64,000 nt of DNA from Hypomyces perniciosus (taxonomy: Eukaryota > Ascomycota > Sordariomycetes > Hypocreales > Hypocreaceae): contig SPDT01000008.1 in the NCBI GenBank assembly GCA_008477525.1, positions 372,001-436,000 on the forward strand, read 5' to 3'. Of the stretch, positions 57,072 to 64,000 are shown piece by piece (position 1 is the stretch's first letter; every line of letters begins with the position of its first letter). The translations under genes and the position numbers were made by a program. The notes beneath the pieces are model-generated. The model saw only the letters and a program-made list of their open reading frames with translations. It searched no databases and was not told the DNA's origin.

Positions 57072-58139
57072 ATGACGGACAGCAACACACACTCTCCCCC
57101 ATCAAATACACTCTCACAACCTGCCAAAGACCAAGGATGGACACAAATCAAGTCCAAATCTCGTCGCTCCAAGCGCCATCAAGCCTCATCTTCTTCTCCC
57201 TCTCCCCAACTCCAAGAATCTTTCACACCACGAACTGAGAATCTCCGTTCCGTCTCCGACATCAGCTCCGAATATCACACCATCCGCACCCAGTGGGAAC
57301 ACTCCTCTTGCTGCGCTTCCCTCCGCAAAATCGTCTCCTCTACCGCGACAGCATCGTCATCATCATCATCTTCTTCTTCTTCAACTCCCATCTCGAGAGC
57401 GATATGTCTCGGCATCGGCTCCTTTGACCCCCCAGACGGCGGGTGGGAAGCAAAGCGCAAAGCCTACGTCCAACTCATTGCCTTTCTCATCATAGTCGAA
57501 GAACTAGGTCACTCAACCCAATGTCCCAACGTCATGGAACTAACTAACACACATCCGTAAACAGAAAAACTATCCAAGCAAAAGGAGAAAATCCCCTGCG
57601 TCTTCCAGGAGCCCATCTTCACAACTCACGACATAGCTTTCCTCACCTCCCTCGGCCATCGCGTCGTTGACACACCCCAGGGCTGTGAATTGGTCGACCA
57701 GGATAGCTTCCTCTTTGGCGTGCACCTCTATCGACCTATTTACGCCGCAGCTGTGCAAAATGGACCTCCAGCTGTATTCGTCGGCACAGGGTGGGATGTC
57801 TGGGATCAGTATGCTCCCCCTTCTTCTGTATGTGTCAGATACTTGAAGTTAACCTCTCGCAGAGTCAGCCTCTCGTCTGAACCAAGCACCGATCTCATTA
57901 ACCTGCAGGACATGGAGCAAAGGTACAAGAAATGCCCCTTTCCGCCGGATACCACCTTGACCACTACCTTTTCAAGCACGTCTATATACTTTCGGCCACA
58001 AGGTCACAATTCTCCCGCTGCAAATGTCATCGATAAGGACAGTCAACCAGAGTCAAAGCGTGGTGGCGAGTCTGCCACGACCGATGACCAAGACGAGGAG
58101 CATCTCGTCAATAAACTGAAAGCTACCAATATTTCTTAA
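57072..58139 (+). CDS. SRR1-domain protein
   Basis: A 336-residue protein with a fungal SRR1-like domain; plant SRR1 acts in light signalling and the clock, yeast Ber1 in microtubule and heme-linked functions, and the biochemical activity is unknown. Exons 57072-57507 and 57565-58139 are split by a 57-base intron with a weak donor (GTCACT). Seen: a Lys/Arg/Ser-rich N-terminus, ICLGIGSFDPPDGGWEAKRK (core block 1), then across the junction KIPCVFQEPIFTTHDIAFL, LGHRVVDTPQG, FGVHLYRPIY and AVFVGTGWDVWDQ (core block 2). A serine run (about 95-110) is encoded by a TCA/TCT microsatellite. The acidic, polar C-terminus is probably disordered. A 35-base GT..AG segment at about 57,830 is too short to be an intron and was kept as coding. 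Start: first ATG in frame. Confidence 0.85.
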
Positions 58140-58722
58140 TAGACTTGAAGGAAAGATAAATTGATAGTCATAAAATGAAATCCCATACAATATATGCATC
58201 TACATTCGGCGTCAGGTACTCTGACTACTATACCCTATATACTTGGCCATGTAGTACCTCCCGTCATTCTCCCTGCGCTATTTTATCCCATAGCTGCATT
58301 GGATCGAAGCGGACAAGGAGATAGTAACGCAACGCAGGAAATGAACCATACCATACCATACCATACAGATATGCTGCGAACAAATGCCACCCTTTGGTGT
58401 CCCTCACGCCCAAACGCCCAATGTAAAATGTATTACAAGCCGTAGTGAAGAAAAGAGTGGAGACATTAGATGCCTCCGCTGAATCATTATCCAGCATGCC
58501 TCTGAAGCTAAAAAAAAAAAAAGTCGTGGGATCATCCGGACTCGTTGGATCTGGCTTCATCCGCCATCAAGGTGTCAAGCAGATGTTCTCAAGTTCGTCG
58601 TTTCCTATCGTCGGATCTTTTTTTCTTTTATTTTTTTCCGCTTGTCCAGAAATCATGTAAAATAATCATTGCCCCCGTCGCGCGGCATCTTGCCCTCAAC
58701 CATGCCCACTGGTTCCCGTCTC
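58140..58722. other. Convergent intergenic region
   Basis: 3' flanks of the SRR1-domain gene and the beta-glucanase gene; a 12-A run near 58,510 and T-rich tracts near 58,620. No gene. Confidence 0.4.
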
Positions 58723-60915
58723 TCACGAGACCGTCTTGCCACCACAGTTGGGTATCTTGACGCCAGGCTTCAGTATACGATTAGTATCCATCAGCCCCCA
58801 CTTTGTTTCCCAGAGCTTTCCCGGTTCGTCAAATATACTCTTCCAAGGCTCATCAAAGGCCTCAAACCAGAAATAATTGGTGCCGTTCTGGAGCGACTGG
58901 CAGACCCAGTCGTTCATGAAGGTGTTCAGTTCGTCGATACCAGCAACTGAGGGGTCAGAACATGTGGAAGGACCGCCGCAGTTCTTGCCACCGGCAGTAG
59001 GCCACCCGGTTTCGGAAATAACGTTCTTTATTTTGTCAGATTTCCAGAGAGGCCCGTCTCGCTCCTTCCAGAAATTCCAAGTCCACGCAGCAGCCTTGTT
59101 GGCTGGCGTGCCGCTGAAGAAAGGATGAATGTTGGCCATGATGTAATCGCTTTCGGCGGCGAGGGCCTCGGTCCAATCGTCGCCGAGATCCGAGGTCGCG
59201 ACGGGGAGATTGATGCCCTTTTTGGTGAGATTTGTTCGAACGCCGCTTAGCAATGTTCCAAGGGTGGCGATGGTGAATTGCTTGCGGAAGAGGACTTCGT
59301 TGGCAACAATAATACCTTCAAAGGGGTCCCCGCCGTACGTGTCGAGAATGGTCCACATCTGGTCTAGCTGCCGCGCGTTGGTGGTGTCGTTATTATCCTG
59401 CCACACACCGAGCCACACCTTGATGTCCTTGGTCATCTTGAGCTGCGAGATGGAGTGGAGGAGCATCTCCGTCTGGTTGCAGTCGGTACCGTAGAGTCGA
59501 ATCTTGTTGGTGAGCTGGCTGAGCACGGCCACATCTCGAGTGATGTTGTTTTGCGATGGTGGGTTATGGAGACAGTCGGGGTACTGGGTGTTGAGTGGGG
59601 TGTAGTCCATGCCTGGGAACACCTTGTGCAGGTTCGGGTTGTTGAGCAGATCCTTGATTTCCTGACTGTTGATGTCGAGATCGCCATTCTGCTTGGTGTC
59701 GTCAGCGGCCGATCCGCTGCTGCCCTGGCTGTCACCGGGTTTACCGCCATTTTTGCTCCCTCCGATCAGACCTCCCACGACTCCACCCACGATGGCACCG
59801 ACAATGACCAGGAAGATGACGCCGATGACGATCCACTTGAACCTTTTGCTTCTGCCATCTTGGTTTGCCAGCCAATTGGATGACTTCTCCTGGCCAGAGC
59901 TGGGAATGTGTCCGGCGCCGTCTCCTCCTCCTCCCCCACTGCCACTGTTGTCTGTTTTATGTTACCACCCTCATCCCATGGGAAAACATGGGCGGATATA
60001 CTCACGATTGCGGCTTAGAAGACCTCCGACAGCACCACCAGCTGCAGCTACTCCTCCTACAGCTGCAGCCGCACCAACGCTTGCTCTGGCTGCGCGGTCC
60101 GAATTGGCTGCGCTGAGCATTGAATTCCGATGGCTGTTTCTGTAATAGTCCAAACCGTCGTCCTCGTCATCTTCAATCTCGTTAGGATTCACGATGCCTA
60201 GGTTCGAGTTGTTGTTCCTGGGGGTGTTTGAGTACACTTGATAGGGGTTGTCGTTGAAAGGATCGTTGATATTGTGAGGACTCCTTGACGGAGAGCGCGA
60301 GCCTGGGGCCATAGCTGGCATACCTAGGGGGTTAATACCGGAATGTTGAGAGCCGGGCTCGACATCGTAGTTGTAGCCCTTGCCATTGGGGGCATATGTC
60401 TGGCGCGGCACGTTGGGGTGCTGGGCAAAAGAAGGCGGAGGAGGAAGCCCTCCAGCTCCATGCCTTGCTTCCATGCCACTGTCTCTTGCGTTGCGTTCAG
60501 CAACACCGTAGGCGATGCTGGCCACTCCACCAGCAGCAGATGCGCTGAAGTTGTCAGCACCTGGGGTAACTGTGCTATGAGCAAGTCGCTGGGCTTGGGC
60601 GTACCCCGTATCATGGTCATTCTCTTCAGGCTGTCCTCGGGCGTAATACGCATTTGCATGACCGCCGTGCCGAGGTGGCGGAGGCGCTTCGGAATCGTCA
60701 TAGGAACCATGGTAGCTATTCTGGTCGTGCCCAATGCTCAAGGATGCGGGGACCGGCTGATGTCGAGGGGAGGCATCGTGGTACGGCGTGCCGTGCTCTG
60801 AGTAGGCGTGGTTCGCTGGAGACGGAGACCTATTAGGGTAAACACCGTGGGCGTAGGCCATTGAAGAATCAAGAGGCTCCCTCTCGCGGGAGTCTCCATT
60901 GTGGTAGCGCTGCAT
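58723..60915 (-). CDS. btgC: GH17 endo-beta-1,3-glucanase, BtgC type
   Basis: A type II membrane glycoside hydrolase acting on cell-wall beta-1,3-glucan, 712 residues. Exons 60915-60006 and 59951-58723 are split by a 54-base intron. The N-terminal 335 residues are cytoplasmic, low-complexity, rich in Ser/Pro/Asn/His, with many SP sites. One transmembrane helix (about 340-363, WIVIGVIFLVIVGAIVGG) follows a basic RSKRFK stretch. A Gly/Ser/Asp linker then leads to the GH17 barrel (about 410-705). Catalytic glutamates are visible in GIIVANEVLF (acid/base) and NVISETGWPT (nucleophile). IRLYGTDCNQ and ANIHPFFSGTPA are other GH17 blocks. This architecture is that of Aspergillus BtgC. I chose the ATG at 60913-60915 (MQRYHNGDS); there is no ATG in the short upstream extension. 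Convergent with the SRR1-domain gene. Confidence 0.93.
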
Positions 60916-63458
60916 GGCTGCGCAAGAGTGCGAGCGAGCGAATGGACGATAGAACAAAGGAACGAGTGATCAGGAGCAAAGGCCGTGCGTACGTGTTTGT
61001 TGGTTGTTGCTTGGCATCAGCATTAGCATCAGTATCAACAGCTGTGAGAATTGATGCTCTGGCTGAGGCGACGACGACAACAGCTGACAAGCTGACGAGA
61101 GTAGCAAAGGCCGAAGTGGCTGGCAGTGGCTCGCAAGGCTGAACGAATGGACAACCCTGAGCCGGGTTAGCGACCGTGGTCTGAAGCAGGGTATCGCCGA
61201 CAAGAGATGCAGACGAAGCAAGGGGTCTTTGTTTTGGATTAACAGAATCAAGGAGAGAGAGTGTGTGTGACGTGTGAGGAAAGGAAAGGGAGAGTGGAGG
61301 AGACAACAACAGAGGGGGGAGCAGAAGAGCAGATCAGCAGTACTCGTACTTCGTAGTGCCTGCTAATGGAGGGCCGAGTACTCGTAATAATACAGCTGTC
61401 ACAGCGCCCCCAGGAGGTGTGTGCGGGTCTCGTTTAGGTGCGAGTTGGTAATTTTGGAGTGCTAAAAGAACGAACCGCCACAAATCCTCGGACTTGACAA
61501 TTTCATAATTGTCGCAATGGCGCGCCAAGGCGACAGGGGTCCAGCTCCAGGCGGCATGAATTGGCTCTTGAATTGGTGAATTGGGCGATGGCTTCTTTTC
61601 TGTTCTCGGAGTTCTCGAAGACCCCCTCCTCGTCTTCATTAACCGAGCGAGCGAGAAGAAGATGTCGACATCGCCTATCCCCGACCAGAGGGTTGGTTGA
61701 GCGATCTGATTAACACTTCACGGACTCTTGGGAAGAGACGGAAACACGGAAATGAATCAACTTGCGGGATCGAATTCGAGTTTGCGCATTAGTCGCGCCG
61801 CTTCGGCGTTTAAGCCTCGCCGTCAAGCCTGCATCTGAGGCTCTCCATGCCAACGGGAGAGGCAGGTGAGGGCTCTTCTCGATTGGGAGCCACGGAAACT
61901 ACCTACGGCAGCCTACATGCAGCTGGATATCCAAAATGAGAACGCCTCTACTATCATCAAGTTGCTTCTTCCAGCTGCTTCTTCCAACTGCTTCTTCCAG
62001 CACGCAGCTTGGATTGAGTGACGTGATGGTCAATGGTGAACTCCGACAGTCATGCTCTCGTATTCATTAATTAAACCACTGCGCTGAGAGGGTCGGAAGC
62101 ATGAAGCCCTTCTTCCTTTGAGACGGGCGGCGGTTTGCTCGGGCCGTTTCGTAATGCACGAGGAGTTGGGGTAGTATGATGCGTGTCTTCAACCCTTTTT
62201 AGGGATATCGGGGAAAAGATCTATCCCTCTGCCTTCAGCTACAAAGCAGATATACAATTCAGCCCATTCAACACCCCCTTCAGCGCATGCATGGCAGAAA
62301 TATCCTCAGGAATTCTCCTCACCCTCGTCGTCGTCATCGCCTCATCCTTTGGAATCCGTATCCAAAAATACGAAGTAGTAGTACTACTACTACACACGAT
62401 AGTGCCCGTAAATAAATAGTCACTAGTGTTGCTAGGGCCAGCAGCTTGCAGGGATAGGAATGACGCCCTCTCCAGCATCCAGATTCAGTCCCCATCCCCA
62501 CGACTTTGATCCTCCGCGTTCGCTGTCATAACCACTACGAGTATGACTTGCATGGTCCGAGACCAATGGTTTCTGGTTTATGCCTCCTGGCGTGCCTCTA
62601 TGGTCGTTGGCGGATCAACCCTTGTGAACCAGTGAGCCCAGCTTATGCAACAATGGATGCACCCCACAAAGCACAAAGGCCAAAGTGCTGTACTCCGTAC
62701 TCCGTACTCGTAGTAGCATTATTACTCCGTCGAACCTAAGGAAACACATGATGTGAAAGGGAATGCTTTGGGGATCACAACCTATGCCATCGCCTCATTC
62801 TTCCTACTATTAGTACCTATTACTACTAGTAGTACTTCGTAGCACTTCGTACTCCCGATAATTTATGATTATTAGCCATACGAGGACTTCGTGTATGTAT
62901 CGTATTATTATTATTACCATTAAATCCTTCGATCCTCCTGGGGTTTTTTTCTTTCTCCCTCGCCAAAAGCTTCAGAGTGATTCCCCTACTACGTAACTCA
63001 TCGGAGTAATGTTATCAAATCTTGTGGCCCTTTTCGGAGTAATAGACTCTTGCCTACTGGGCATCTCCCGTATTCTCTCCTCATAACCCAATCCGGCGAC
63101 CAAACAGATGACAAATGCCAAGCATCACCACCAGTGCCCCCCTGTCTTGTCCGGCCCCCAGTACTCCGTAATCCCCGGCCTTTCGCCCCTTGAGATGGCT
63201 TCTTCGACTGAGGGCTATTAATTGGGAGCCGGTAGAAGCAGCATTTGGCATTTAGCATTTAGCATGATGCGAGCCGAAGAAGAGTGCCCCGTGCGTGATC
63301 CGGCCTCCGTGTTCCATCCGAAGGTCTTCCTTCATATTGGGATCCGTATATATTCCGGTCTTAGAGTACCTAGTAGTACTACTGCGGAGTACACTTCTCA
63401 TCGCATCGCATCACAAACGGTCCGGTATGAGAGCCTGGTTCCTGACAATGGTCCTACT

Positions 63459-63490
<32 letters not shown>

Positions 63491-64000
63491 TCATATCAAC
63501 TTGAGTGCATTGATAGGGATGCTGCAATTTGTAATCGGCCAATATTGATCCTCTGCATGACAAACTCACTCAGTGCGGGCAAAAAGTTGTCGGAGATGCC
63601 GACGAATTAGCTTCGTAAATTAACCTGGCCTCCCCGGACATACAGAGAGAGAGCATGCAGACTGGGTTGAATCCCGTCACCAAGACCTTGGCCGCAGATA
63701 TCGTCCACCGGCAGCCAGACCATTGCGCCCACAAAGGGTCCAAGTCACAGGTCCCCTTTTGGCCTGCAGCTCTTAGTAGCAGTATCTCCATAGGCGCTGG
63801 GGTCTAGCTGGCCTCGGCAATTCGAACGCCATTCCCGTCATGCGTCGGCTGGCTGTTGCGTCCTCACCATACTTGGACTCTGACATATGAAGCACATACA
63901 AGCGGTACTCATCCATACCTAATGCAAAATACTACTTAGAATTACCGTTAGATGTTTGTTCATATTGCCAGCCCTTCTGGCACATTGGTTTTTGAATCGT
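60916..64000. other. Non-coding right end, promoter of btgC
   Basis: About 3.1 kb with no recognisable gene. It includes the btgC promoter and 5' leader, T/G-rich tracts, repeated TACTCCGTA words (62,691; 62,698; 63,162) and TACGAAGTA-type words (61,340; 62,368; 62,834), and a CTA/TAC microsatellite at 63,457-63,489. A gene starting beyond the edge cannot be excluded. Confidence 0.4.
63457..63489. repeat. Trinucleotide repeat (TAC)n
   Basis: About ten consecutive TAC/CTA units in non-coding DNA. Confidence 0.9.

Noticed and set aside
57825..57865. A second intron in the SRR1-domain gene
   Set aside because: The GT..AG segment is only 35 bases, below the shortest introns seen here, and the frame is open through it.
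30200..63490. CRISPR-like arrays from the short tandem repeats
   Set aside because: The repeats are contiguous microsatellites without spacers, in a eukaryotic genome.

Overview
The window is nuclear DNA of a filamentous ascomycete. I infer a sordariomycete, possibly Hypocreales, from protein content, short introns (about 50-160 bases) with GT..AG ends, 5S rRNA genes separate from any visible rDNA, and long A+T-rich blocks whose decay looks like repeat-induced point mutation (RIP). The species is not identifiable by reading alone.

Left part (1-25,300): a transposon compartment. Two very A+T-rich blocks, about 1-6,200 and 9,700-24,600, hold decayed elements. Boundaries I can define by target-site duplications (TSDs) are: a 226-base solo LTR (3093-3318, TSD GTTAT); a 581-base LTR-like element (4855-5435, TSD ATATT); a complete minus-strand Ty1/copia element (9741-17376, 266-base LTRs, TSD TCCTA); a 511-base TRIM nested inside it (12971-13481, 80-base LTRs, TSD GTATT); another solo LTR (17779-18008, TSD ATAAG); and a minus-strand LINE (19302-24870, 13-base TSD). 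Between the blocks lies one apparently intact gene, a UbiA-type prenyltransferase (6298-7308), with a MITE-like palindrome just after its stop codon.

Middle (25,300-36,500): a three-exon sugar transporter of the alpha-glucoside type, then a gene-poor stretch, then two clusters of 5S rRNA sequences (31,183-31,602 and 35,629-36,157). The clusters flank a pogo/Fot-type transposase relic and a multi-pass membrane protein gene. The 5S copies fall into two sequence classes with compensatory changes in the stems.

Right part (36,500-64,000): ordinary gene-dense core DNA. In order: a VIT/vWA protein (-); cytoplasmic phenylalanyl-tRNA synthetase alpha with 11 exons, two of them only 27 and 18 bases (-); a STRAP-like WD40 protein (-) divergent from DOA1/PLAA (+); an X325/BIM1-like copper-site secreted protein (-); a flavin monooxygenase with an NTF2-like N-terminal domain (-); a 4.5-kb gene-poor stretch with a helicase relic; an SRR1-domain protein (+) convergent with a GH17 beta-1,3-glucanase of the BtgC type (-); and about 3 kb of non-coding sequence to the right end.

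Exon structures were read from splice sites by eye. For each spliced gene the exon lengths sum to a multiple of three and the junctions keep the family sequence in frame. No operon-like or defence-like system was found. The strongest unusual signals are the 5S cluster, the G+C-rich island inside the RIP-decayed copia element, the TRIM with an extended initiator-tRNA match, and a nine-base word that recurs far above chance in non-coding DNA.
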